From contig CM019831.1 of NCBI GenBank assembly GCA_009763385.1, forward strand, positions 18,316,080 through 18,380,079: a stretch of DNA of 64,000 nt, in the 5' to 3' direction. This DNA comes from Coix lacryma-jobi var. lacryma-jobi. Taxonomy: Eukaryota; Streptophyta; Magnoliopsida; Poales; Poaceae. This document shows positions 45,617-55,199 of the stretch, in pieces; position 1 is the stretch's first letter, and each line of letters starts with the position of its first letter. Below the pieces are notes generated by a model. That model was not told the origin of the DNA and made no database searches. It worked only from the letters and a program-made list of their open reading frames with translations. The translations under genes and the position numbers were made by a program.

Positions 45617-45828
45617 CGGAGGTCGTGAGCCGCGGAAACTTCTCGATGAGTTGGTCTGCCGGATCCTTTGTATTCTCGAGGAGACAGCTTCGGAGCTCGC
45701 CATCACCATCCGCCTTGCAAACCTAGGAACCAAAGATCATTGTGAATCCCGGTGGGAAGATCATCTTGTTGAGATCCGTTGAGCTCTTGGTCGCAATTAC
45801 GTCGTAAGCCCCTACCTGGCGCGCCAGT
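45617..45828 (-). other. 5' internal remnant and primer-binding site of the outer gypsy element
   Basis: On the minus strand, ACTGGCGCGCCAGGTAGGGG follows the LTR end directly (primer-site position at about 45809-45828). The next approximately 190 bp are leader, up to the breakpoint with the hairpin element. No gag is left. Confidence 0.75.
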
Positions 45829-46296
45829 TGTCGGTGTTTGACCACCAATAGCTTGTCATGGCGGTACTCGGGACAGTTGTTCAGGCTGGTGCTGCGGCTC
45901 GGAACTCGACGGTAAATGCAGAAGACAGTCGATTTATATTGGTTCAGGCCCTCTGATCGAGTAAAAGCCCTATGTCCAGTCGGCGTTAGCCTTTTGCGTT
46001 GGATTGCTGTATGTAGCTTATTCTGTTCGTTGTTCCGGTTACAAGGGTGTTGTCTTGCCTCTCTTTACATAGTCTAGAGGGCAAGACAACTCGTTCTAAT
46101 CCTAGTTGGATACAATGAAGGGTTTCGATTCTAATTCAGGAATCTAGACTTCTTAAGACCAGACTAGGATGCCTGAGTCTTACTAGAAGTCGGAGTCATA
46201 TTGTGACCTGTCCTCTGAGTAGGTCCGTGGACCTAGGCTAGAGCCCATACAATTATAACCGTATTGATGTAGAATCCTGGTGGTCCCGTATGGACA
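45829..46296 (-). repeat. 5' LTR of the outer gypsy element
   Basis: Full-length partner of 7963-8428, with the target duplication variant ACCAT at 46297-46301. Confidence 0.9.
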
Positions 46297-46301
46297 ACCA
46301 T

Positions 46302-46964
46302 CAACAGTCCACTCTCACTCTTCAATTAGTAAAATAGGATCTGTTGTAGTTCAGATATAGCTGCACTCACTTATGCTTCATATTAGAGTTTGATTTTTGT
46401 TAATTTTGAACAGATGAACTTAAGGATTGATCTGCTGTAGCTGTAGGTATTGAAATTAAGTTCTTCTTTTCTTTCTTATTCTGAATTTAATAATGTATCT
46501 TACTTCCTTGTAAGAAGTATCTGGTCAAGGTCCCAAGTTCAATGAACCACCCACTGCTCTCTCATGTCTAGATCAGAACCCATTTTTAAAACTGATGCCT
46601 TTGTCAATTTATTTAAAAATAAAAACGGAGAGTGACAGAGAAATGGTTGCATTATAGTTAGCCCTCATGTATTGGCAGGTTGAAATGCATCTGTTCTGAA
46701 GGTCTATTCCTATGTGAAATCATTTTAAATGTTTTTGTAAGCCATTTCCATCGATTGAATTCATCAACTCTGTGTAAGTAGAAGGCTCCTAATGTTCTGT
46801 CTCTTTTTTCATCGTTTTTTTATAAGAGAACTGCTCTGGTGATCCTTCCCTGGAAATCTTTGTGAATCTTAAAGCCAAAGCGGTTAATATTGTTAGGGGT
46901 AAATACGGGTAAACTCCAGATTTTGCATGGTTGCACGAGCGTGGATGCTAACATCTCCTAATCA
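46302..46964. other. Intergenic DNA, no feature seen
   Basis: AT-rich unique-looking sequence to the right of the outer retrotransposon. No ORF, splice pair or repeat that I can support. Confidence 0.5.
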
Positions 46965-47204
46965 GGCCGCGTTTAGTTCCAAAAAGTCCCAAAATTTTTC
47001 TAGATTCCCCGTCACATTGAATCTTTAGACACATGCATGGAGCGTTAAACGTAGGTAAAAAAAATAACTAATTATACTTTTAGTATGTACATGTCGAGAC
47101 GAATCTTTTGAGCCTAGTTAGTCCATATTTGAACAAAATTTGTCAAATAACAACGAAAGTGCTACAGGAACTTTTCGCCAAAAATTTCGCGAACTAAACA
47201 GGCC
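46965..47204. mobile_element. MITE with GGCC...GTTTAGTT ends, 3-bp duplication
   Basis: Left end GGCCGCGTTTAGTTCC; right end GCGAACTAAACAGGCC. Flanked by TCA on both sides (46962-46964 and 47205-47207). Probably PIF/Harbinger-like; superfamily assignment is tentative. Confidence 0.8.
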
Positions 47205-47207
47205 TCA

Positions 47208-47722
47208 ATCGGGATAGTATATGGCGTGGGTAGTTAAGGCAACAAATATAGCATGTTTTGATCGGGAAAAGCAAACAAAAATAAATTCATATGAAACAAA
47301 AGGGAGATCAATAGAGATGTTTGGGTTTTCGACTTCAGTATTCAATTTTTTTGTCACCCTCGAAATTGCTTAAAATTATAAAATTTTGGTAATATTTTTT
47401 AAAGACTTAAGAAATATGTTTTTTTTTTTAAAATAGATCCAAAACAAAAAATTTATAAGAATATGCAACATAGACAATAGAAAAATATGATTCAAGAATT
47501 ATACATGTACAATAAAGCACAAGCATTAATGTTATGTGAAATTTTGGGTTTTTTAGGCAACCTCCAAAATTCACAAAAAAATTAGCGAAAAATTGAACCC
47601 AAGACATGCTGCCATTTTTTAATGAAACATTATACTCCAGCTATTAGTATACTGTGTCAGCTTTTTATTTATCGTACTTAGCATTGAATTATGTTTATAA
47701 GTACAATATGACATTTAACATA
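47208..47722. other. AT-rich intergenic DNA
   Basis: Long A and T runs, no gene seen. Confidence 0.5.
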
Positions 47723-47813
47723 CTCCCTCCGTCCCTAAATAACTGTCTCTAGAAAACCGTGTTTCCCTCACAGACACGCTTTCCGGACGACAGTTAAATA
47801 GGGACGGAGGGAG
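47723..47813. mobile_element. Stowaway MITE (91 bp)
   Basis: CTCCCTCCGTCCCTAAATAA at the left pairs with TTAAATAGGGACGGAGGGAG at the right; TA flanks at 47721-47722 and 47814-47815. Near-perfect hairpin. Confidence 0.93.
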
Positions 47814-47939
47814 TAACACTTAATCCTAAAGAAAACAGGGAGATGCTGAGATTTGCATGCATGCATGCAGAACGGCCTAGAGTTGGATAGGCATTAAATT
47901 AATTGTCTATTGATAATACGAACGTGCCCCTAACCACAC

Positions 47940-48580
47940 GAGCATCTCCAACAGTTTGGCAAACAGCTTTGACATCTTTAATTTTTTGGCAAAATGAGAT
48001 AAAATCCTCTCCAATAGTTTGACATCCTTCCTCCTCATCTTTGCCAAGTTCGCAATTTCCTCTCCCGAGCGCGCATATATGCGCGCGGCTCACCGCGCGC
48101 ATCTCTTCCGGTTCCGCGCCGCAGCCTTCTTCCCGCGCGCACGAAGGCCTGCTGCTCGCTTCGTACCGGCAAAAGTACTGTTGTTTGCTAATGATTCAGG
48201 CAAAAGTACTGCTGTTTGCTAATGATTGAGGCAAAAGGACTGCTGCTCGCTTCATACAGGCAAAAGTACTGCTGTTTGTATGGCCGGCAAAAGTACTGCT
48301 GCTCGCTTCCTACTGACGCTCTGACGCATTGCTGGGAGGAAGAGCGCGCCGCCTGGGAGCGGCGACCGTCGGCGCGGCGGTGTGCTGGCGAGCGCCGTGA
48401 AGCCACGACAAAATAGAACCGCGCAAAAAAAAAAAGTCTCGTGGGATCAACTTTTAATTTTGGCAACTTAATTATGCCAAACTATTGGAGATGGGCTATT
48501 TTTTCCCTCCCCATATTATTTTAAGAGTTGACAAACACCATAATTTGGGAAACGAAGAATATCAACTGTTGGAGATGCTC
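47940..48580. mobile_element. Non-autonomous DNA element with GAGCATCTCCAACAG ends and GC-rich cargo
   Basis: GAGCATCTCCAACAGTTTGG at the left mirrors CAACTGTTGGAGATGCTC at the right. Inner subterminal repeats include TGGCAAAATGAG and CTATTGGAG types. The core at 48060-48420 is GC-rich (GCGCGCATATATGCGCGCGG). Flanks TAACCAC and TAACTAC could be a diverged duplication. Superfamily not certain. Confidence 0.7.
48160..48315. repeat. Short tandem repeats around GGCAAAAGTACTGCTG
   Basis: About five copies of GGCAAAAGTACTGCTGTTTG or ...CTGCTCGCTTC spaced about 25-40 bp apart, inside the element at 47940-48580. Confidence 0.8.
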
Positions 48581-48752
48581 TAACTACTTTTGCTTTGAGA
48601 TTCACAAAGTTTTTTAGTTAGGAAGTACGGAGCAGAACCCTTTTTATAATCAGGTGATAATATATGTTATAAACCAAGGCTGCTAATGTACCGTTACTTT
48701 GATGAGTTGACCAGTGAATAGTATTTTTTGATTCAGTTTATGTCTTTGTCAG

Positions 48753-48835
48753 GTTATGAGGAAATATATACTAAACAACTTTTGCACGGACTGGAATATT
48801 TGCGTCACAATGGAATCATACACAGGGATATGAAG
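48753..48835 (+). pseudogene. Orphan protein kinase exon (MAPKKK-like, subdomain VIb)
   Basis: After an acceptor-like TTTGTCAG, the frame reads YTKQLLHGLEYLRHNGIIHR followed by DMK, then a GCAAGA donor-like site. This is the helix before the catalytic loop and the HRDxK motif of serine/threonine kinases, closest in pattern to ANP/NPK1-type MAPKKKs. No DFG, P-loop or other kinase exon is seen within about 1 kb. It is probably a captured or decayed fragment. A second exon-like open block at 48936-49040 (after TTCAG, before GTATTT) has no recognised product. Confidence 0.65.
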
Positions 48836-49138
48836 GCAAGAAAATTTCTCAGGGAATTTACCTCTTCACTTTCATGTTGATATTTATGGAGAATGTGATC
48901 TGTGTGATGGTGGCTGTTGTCTAAACTCCTTCAGGCCAGGGCAGTGGCCGAATGGTGGCTGAGTCTGTGTTGCAGCAGGAAGCAAGGAAGAAGCTGGGCA
49001 GCGGAATAGATGGACGCAGATGCCTGCGTAGCAGTATCAAGGTATTTTGATTGACCAGTTTTTCTGTCAACTTTCAGTGAGTAAGTTCTCAAGAAAATGG
49101 AAATTTCATCTGAACTGTACTTCATTCATCTAGCGTAG

Positions 49139-49237
49139 CATGCCCCAAATGTCCCAATAATGGCTATAGTTGACTAAAGATTGCTTAGATTTTTTGTTGC
49201 TAATTAAAACAACCAGATAGCTATCATTTGGGGCATG
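49139..49237. repeat. Short inverted repeat CATGCCCCAAATG
   Basis: CATGCCCCAAATG at 49139-49151 is the exact complement of CATTTGGGGCATG at 49225-49237, with weaker pairing (GGCTAT/ATAGCT) inside. Possibly a tiny MITE. Confidence 0.6.
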
Positions 49238-50520
49238 TCCCAAAAGGCGCTGCACTGATTTTTTTTCCCTCAGAGAAACTGAGATTAATTTTTATACTTT
49301 GGAGTATCCCCAAACTGCGGTATTCAGCGTTAGTAATAGTATTCTACAAGCCGGAGAGAGTATGCCTCTCACTGTTGAGTTTCTGAAACAGTTTATGAAG
49401 TTCGTGTTCCTAATGAGACAACAGGGTGGTCTATCAAATGACAAAGAGAAGCAGTCTTGTTCAATGGCCTGTGCAAACGATGATGCTCAATTCTGTTTGC
49501 TAATCTTTTTTTTTTGCCACAGGTGACTGTGTTGGGTTTTGTTCTGTAGGCATGGTGCGGTTGGGGCTGCTCGACATTTGAGGACGCAGCTACAATGTTT
49601 TCTTTTGGTTCACATATGGTGCGCTTGGTAGGCATGGTGCGGTTGGATGTCATATTCAGATTACTGCAAAAGTTTTCTTTTGCTTTAGTTTAATTTATCT
49701 ATAGGTTTTTCTTGACGACAGAATAGTTTTCAAAGCATTAAAATAAAATTAATACTCACCTTTTTTATTATCATTTGTCATCAGTTTATTAATCCTTTAC
49801 TCTGATCAAAATGATAGTTCTGTGTGCAATTCTTCTCAACATCGTTGTCTATCTGCACTAGCATTCACAATGATATTGCTGCTTTTTAGGAGGTTTTGTA
49901 ATAATTTAATTAAAACCATCCTTGCTACTGTCTGTATATAGAGCTTGTCTGCCTTAATCCTACTCTCTCTCTCTACACACACACATATCTGAATTGATGT
50001 TTTAATTGGTCTCCCCTGGATGACTACCCTCAAACATACATCATTTAGTAGCATTATGTTTTCTCTTTAGGTTGATAACAAAAGAACAACATGCAGGTTA
50101 AATAAGGCTTTTTCCACTATAATATGTACCCCGGATCTGTTTTTTTTTAACTTGCCCAAATTTATTGGATTCATAATAATGGCTAATAGTAGTAATAATA
50201 ATATATGTTGGCTGATAATAAAAATAGTTTATGGTAAATAGAGATTGGTTTTGTACTAAAGAGATAGAACCTGTAATTTTGTACTTGCAGATAAACTTCT
50301 ATTGCCTTCTGAACTAAGATCGAGATATATATATCTACTCTCTCTCTTGGTAGTTGGCGCTAATTTTTATTGACGTAATAATGGTGAGCCTTCCAAACGC
50401 ATAGAACTGAGAAATGTCAGTACCAAATATAAAAAAAATATCATTGTTTCGTGTTTTTATTTTCATCCTTAAAATAAAGGCATGACATTAGCACGAGCAC
50501 TATATTAGTCATAAATGGTT
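49238..50520. other. Intergenic DNA upstream of the GH18 gene
   Basis: Mostly AT-rich with short direct repeats (GTAGGCATGGTGCGGTTGG at about 49548 and 49630). No gene supported. Confidence 0.45.
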
Positions 50521-50567
50521 CAGTGTTCCAGGATGTACTTCATGATATCATAGCCGGCCGCAGCAGG

Positions 50568-50907
50568 GGTCAAAGTCAAGAACCATGCCGACTAGCTATC
50601 TGGCGAAGCCGCCTTGGTCAACGTCGTCGTCGATCACCGACACATCTCATTCTCATCTTCAAACATGGGTCAGCATGTGCAAGCTCGATCTCATCTGCTT
50701 CCCGTGCTGTCCTCCACTCTCTCACTGATCACGATGCTTCTGCAAACCTTTTTTTTTATATATAATATCATCAACGAAGAACACATGTGTGGCTACAACA
50801 CTAACGTATGGATTAGCTACCGATAACAATAATCATCATGCGTTTCGTCACCCTAGGCCCTAGCCCCTAGCCAGCTACCCCGATCCATGCCATGCATAAA
50901 TACACGT
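50568..50907 (+). promoter_or_regulatory. Promoter region of the GH18 gene: W-box cores, GCC box, TATA-like and G-box motifs
   Basis: GTCAA (W-box core TTGAC on the other strand) at 50569-50573, 50575-50579 and 50617-50621. AGCCGCC (GCC box, bound by ERF factors) is at 50607-50613. A TATA-like ATAAATA lies near 50896, about 75 bp before the ATG, with CACGTG (G-box) overlapping the likely start region at about 50903. The set suits a defence-induced gene; usage is inferred. Confidence 0.5.
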
Positions 50908-50969
50908 GCTCCGCGCTCGCAATCTTCACCCATCACACACAAACCCACCCACCACCTTACAAGGCCACA

Positions 50970-51867
50970 ATGGCGGCGTTCACGCGGCGTCCGTGCATCC
51001 TCCTCCTCCTCCCCCTAGCTCTCGCCCTGCTGGCCGCCACCGGTACGCTGGCCGCCACCGGCCCGGGCGACGTCGCCGTCTTCTGGGGCCGGAACAAGGA
51101 CGAGGGCACGCTGCGCGAGGCCTGCGACACCGGCACCTACACCACCGTCATCATCTCCTTCCTCCGCGGCTTCGGCGGCGGCAAGGCCTACACGCTCGAC
51201 CTCTCGGGCCACCCGCTGGCCGGCGTCGGCGACGACGTCAAGCACTGCCAGTCCAAGGGCATCCTCGTGCTCCTCTCCATCGGCGGACCCGCCGCCGGCT
51301 ACTCGCTCCCGTCCGCGCAGGCGGCGGCGGACCTCGCCGCGTACCTGTGGGACGCCTACCTCGGCGGCTCCCGCCGGAGTGCGGCGCCCGTTCGGTGACG
51401 CCGCCGCGCTGGACGGCGTCGACTTCTACATCGACCAGCTGGCACAGGCAGGCGGTGGCGGCCACTACGACGAGCTGGCCAGGCGCCTGTACGCCCACAA
51501 CAGGAGCTACCGCGGCCGGCTCGGCGTCACGCTGACGGCCACCGTGCGGTGCGCGTACCCGGACCCGCCTATGGCGGCGGCGCTCGCCACGGGGCTCTTC
51601 TCTCGCGTCCACGTCCGGCTCTACGGCGACCTCAGGTGCACGTGGTCGGCCAGGGAGGCGTGGGAGAAGTGGGCGGCGGCGTACCCGGCCAGCCGCGTGT
51701 TCGTCGGCGTCGTGGCGTCGCCCGAGGCGGACAAGGACGCGTACATGTTCCAGAAGGACCTCTACTACAACGTGCTGCAGTTCGCGCAGAAGGTGCCCAA
51801 CTATGGAGGACTCATGATCTGGGATAGGTACTACGACAAGATGAACCACTACATCAGCAACAGCTAA
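50970..51867 (+). CDS. GH18 xylanase-inhibitor/class III chitinase-like secreted protein, one frameshift
   Basis: ATG 50970 follows a short leader. The Leu/Ala-rich signal peptide spans about residues 1-27. The mature start GDVAVFWGRNKDEG is typical of class III chitinases and XIP-type inhibitors. LLSIGG (the SxGG strand of the GH18 barrel) lies near residue 110. A one-base frame change at about 51370-51398 splits the gene; the first frame stops at 51398 and the rest (51379-51867) resumes with RRPFGDAAALDGVDFYIDQL and ends GGLMIWDRYYDKMNHYISNS. Total length is close to the roughly 300 residues usual for the family. The catalytic motif DGxDxDxE reads DGVDFYID here: the middle Asp is Tyr and the acid Glu is Asp. 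This points to an inhibitor or lectin-like role rather than chitin hydrolysis. Codons are strongly GC-rich, unlike the surrounding DNA. The shift may be a real lesion or an assembly error. Confidence 0.88.
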
Positions 51868-52197
51868 TATATTACAGTAATTAATTATTAAGCTTCCGAT
51901 TATTATCCCGGTTTATTATCACCTGATAAGCTTAATAATGCTTATTTTTTAACTTTTTATTTATAATGTTGTAACGTAATAATGTGATCCACAAATAAAA
52001 TGGAATAAATATAATGGTTTTGTGAGACTGTGATTGATAATTGATATATGAAGAAGAGATCGGACAGGCTCCATCTGTTCCTGTTCTTCGGTGTTTATTA
52101 TTGCCGTCTTCCGTTCCCACCAGGAAACGTATGCATGCACAACTATCTTCATTATGTTTTTTTTTAATTTGATAGAACTCTTGGATATACTATACTA
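51868..52197. other. 3' flank of the GH18 gene
   Basis: AT-rich, with AATAAA-like signals (ACAAATAAAATGGAATAAAT at 51991-52010) suitable for polyadenylation. No further gene. Confidence 0.5.
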
Positions 52198-52452
52198 CTT
52201 CTTCCGTCCCAGAAAGAATGCAATTCTAGCATAGTAACACGTTTTAGTACGTTAACTTTGACCAATATAGATTAAAAGATAATAATATTTATAATACCAG
52301 ATAAATATCATTAGATTAGTTACGAAATGTATTTTCATAATAAATTTATTAAATTCATAAATATAAATAATATTTACTAGAAACTTGGTCAAACATGAAC
52401 TACTCTACGTGGCACGCAACCCGTAGTTGTATTCTTTTTTGGACAGAGGGAG
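52198..52452. mobile_element. Stowaway-like MITE (255 bp), diverged
   Basis: CTTCTTCCGTCCCAGAAAGA at the left pairs with GTATTCTTTTTTGGACAGAG at the right; TA on both sides (52196-52197 and 52453-52454). Confidence 0.8.
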
Positions 52453-52839
52453 TACTTGCTAGGGTGAACAGAAGAACTGAGACATTCACTGAACTGTGCT
52501 CTTTCAGAGAATTTGACGGTGGCGGCGTACATATGGGTTAATGCCGCGTTAATGCATTTATCTTCATTATGTTTTTTTCCTTGTTTCAGTTGCTTGATTT
52601 AAAACGACAACAATAGAGAGACTCAACAACGTGCTTGTTCCATTGGCCTAGTTTCTGCAAATAGATTTCAAACTGGACTCATCTTCAGTTAAACGCAAGT
52701 ATATTCGTGAACAAAAATGGCAATCGTTCAGTAAAGAACCAACAGTGATCCATACATACCACATATAACCCTTTGAAGAAAGGCTACGTGCTGGGTGCAA
52801 AATAGTTTCTCGTGTTGCTATATACCTGGTGATACTACT

Positions 52840-53140
52840 GTAGCAAAGCACTCTAGGGACGGTTGGTGAGCCTCTTCAGGGGTAGCTCGGCCAGCCGCTC
52901 CTATCAAACCGTCTATACAATTCAAGGATTTTCTAGAAACAGTTCGCCAGCTACAAACTCAGATTTGAAGAGGTGGCTCAAGATTTGTATGAGCGCTTAG
53001 CCATTGAGCCGCCCCTAAAAATCAAATTCCAGAAATCACGAATCCAAACAAAAGAAAACGATTTCTTTAATCCGGGGAGGCCCTCACCAGTCAGCCACCC
53101 ATCCTACTCTTATAGGGGCAGTTCAATATAGAGTTACTCC
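52840..53140. mobile_element. Fragment of an unrelated CACTA-type subterminal array
   Basis: AGGGACGGTTGGTGAGCC, GGGGTAGCTCGGCCAG, GAGCCGCCCCTAAAAATC and TATAGGGGCAGTTCAA are scattered in both orientations, a style typical of another CACTA family (GGGACGGTT/AACCGCCCCT). CACTCTAGGGACGG at about 52850 could be a degraded end. No second end found. Confidence 0.45.
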
Positions 53141-53705
53141 TAAAAGAGAGACGTTGCTACAAATACTTTCTAGAATAGTGCGAGAAATAGAGAGCAAACC
53201 TCCAGGGTTGAGCATGCCACAACAGTGTTTATTAGTAAGGGATTGCGTAAATTTTTGCCGAACGGTAGCCCGAACTCTGGTCAGGGTTGACAACCCATGA
53301 ATGGCTAAAATCCTTTTAAGTTGGTACTTTCTTTTATAATTGCGTTCTCTGGCAACGACACCAGGAAACCTGGTGATGAAAACAGTAAAATGGACACTAT
53401 GCAGTTATCTTCCATAGCATGTATAGTGAACAACAGCCAAATAATTAAAATCCCAAAACAAAGCCAAAATATTTTATTATGCAATATTATTTGGTGCAGT
53501 ACTCAGAATATACAGTAATGTCCGGGAAAAAAGTACTGAACCGAACCCTCCAAATCGTCATGGAGCATAAAATTTAAACTGAAGATAATTAACCTCCGCA
53601 ACATTTGCATATTTTGCTACATATATATACATATCATCAATTGTACAAAGAATGTACATATTTAAAGATATGGCGGTCTTCTACGTTTTTACACACAATT
53701 ATATA

Positions 53706-54046
53706 GGCCTTGTTTAGTTTTGGGCCGTAAAATTTGTGGACGTCACATCGGATGCTACATAAGCTGTTGCATGAGGTGTTCAGATACTAACAAAAAAACA
53801 AATTACAAAATCCGTCCGTAAATCATGAGAAGATTTTTTAAGCCTAATTAATCCGTTATTAGCACATGAGTTACTGTAGCACTTTAGTGTCAAATCATAG
53901 ACTAATTAGACTTAAAGATTTATCTCGTAAATTACACGCAAATTGTGTAATTAGTTATTTTTAGTCTATATTTAGTACTCCATACATGTGTTTAAAGATC
54001 CGATACGACAGAGCGTAAAGTTTTTGGTTGGAAACTAAACAAGGCC
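53706..54046. mobile_element. MITE with GGCCTTGTTTAGTT ends (341 bp)
   Basis: GGCCTTGTTTAGTTTTGG at the left and GGAAACTAAACAAGGCC at the right. ATA at 53703-53705 and 54047-54049. A diverged empty copy of the target exists at about 54225-54265. Confidence 0.9.
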
Positions 54047-54599
54047 ATAAAGCAAGAAATAAGGTTACAACAACAACCACCCTGCCCCTCGTCTTGGATG
54101 AATTAATTTTCTAGTAAAGCTTGTTGGTAACTTCATAAATCATGCCTGATATGCATATCACCAGGTGTATACATACAGGTAAAACATATGTTTTACTATA
54201 AAGATTCGTGGCTCTCCTACGATTTTTGGAAAACAACTATATAAAGCAAGAAATAAGGTTATAACGACAAGGGATGAATATACGCTACTTGTCAGAATAT
54301 TGGTACATGGATACCCCCACCGCATGAAAAATAGACCAAATGGGAAAGGGTGTACCAAGCATGCTATACAAATGTCCCAAACCGGATGGGGTACTTAATT
54401 ATCTACTTAATTAAAAGACAAGGCAGATCGAGATGTACATGTACACGTATTTGTTTCGAGTGTACGTAAATAACGTAAGCATAGTGTGAAACTATATATA
54501 TTACATGCATGCATGGATATACACATATTATACACAATATATACACGTATTCGCCCATGTGCTTAATTGGGATTACATTTAACACTATTGTCTTTCCTT

Positions 54600-55139
54600 A
54601 GTTTGCCGAAAATCTTATGTGCCATCGTAGTAGTGCTCTCCACTGGGATTTAGGACTTGGTCATTAATAAATCCTGTTATTATCTATTGGACGGCTTTGA
54701 TCTTGTCCGGGAGCAGAACCCTTTGTCTCAACCATTCAGTCTTCAATTTGAATCAAATTAAGAGAAAAAAGTATTAATATACATATGATTAATCATATAT
54801 ACCAACAACTGATTCAAGCAAATTGTGAAACTTACTTTGAGCATCTCTTCAGGAGTTATATTCGAGTACGACATGAGGAACTCGCAAACGTAGTATCCAC
54901 ATAGATTGTTCCCCGGCTTCTGCACCAAACACCACTTTACGAGAAAAGAATGCTCTCATCATCCAGTGATTTGAACCATGGTAAAAAGATGTTGAAAAAC
55001 TACATATAGCAAGCTACTACTTACTTCGACTGGGACTACATGCAGTGACACTTTACAATCGGAACGGTGACTTTTAACGAATTGTTCCCAAACACTGCCC
55101 AATATACACAAAACAATCATTTCAGAGATAAGAGAGAGC

Positions 55140-55199
<60 letters not shown>

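Larger units (their letters stand above)
7963..46296 (-). mobile_element. Outer Ty3/gypsy LTR retrotransposon (Tat-like), old and internally deleted
   Basis: Two 466-468-bp direct repeats (7963-8428 and 45829-46296) begin TGTCGG and end GACA on the plus strand, and are flanked by ACCGT (7958-7962) and ACCAT (46297-46301), a target duplication with one change. Orientation is minus: a primer-site-like TGGCGCGCCAGG lies just inside the right LTR on the minus strand, a purine-rich tract lies just inside the left LTR, and the pol C-terminus at 41051-41400 reads minus. Gag and most of pol are gone, probably lost together with one end of the hairpin element at 41400-45616. By eye roughly one LTR position in eight differs, mostly transitions, so the insertion is old. 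It hosts every insertion between 13261 and 45616. Confidence 0.88.

Noticed and set aside
7963..46296. Outer gypsy element read as plus-strand because its Transposase_28 ORF is on the plus strand
   Set aside because: The primer-site position, polypurine side and pol C-terminus (41051-41400) all lie on the minus strand; the plus-strand ORF is the antisense ORF.
46302..46960. tRNA or other structured RNA genes in the intergenic parts
   Set aside because: No A-box/B-box pair or cloverleaf was found by eye here or elsewhere in the window; a covariance search would be needed to exclude them firmly.
51015..51849. Minus-strand and alternate-frame ORFs over the GH18 gene
   Set aside because: They arise from the strong GC3 bias of the GH18 coding sequence and are Arg/Gly/Ala-rich without homology.
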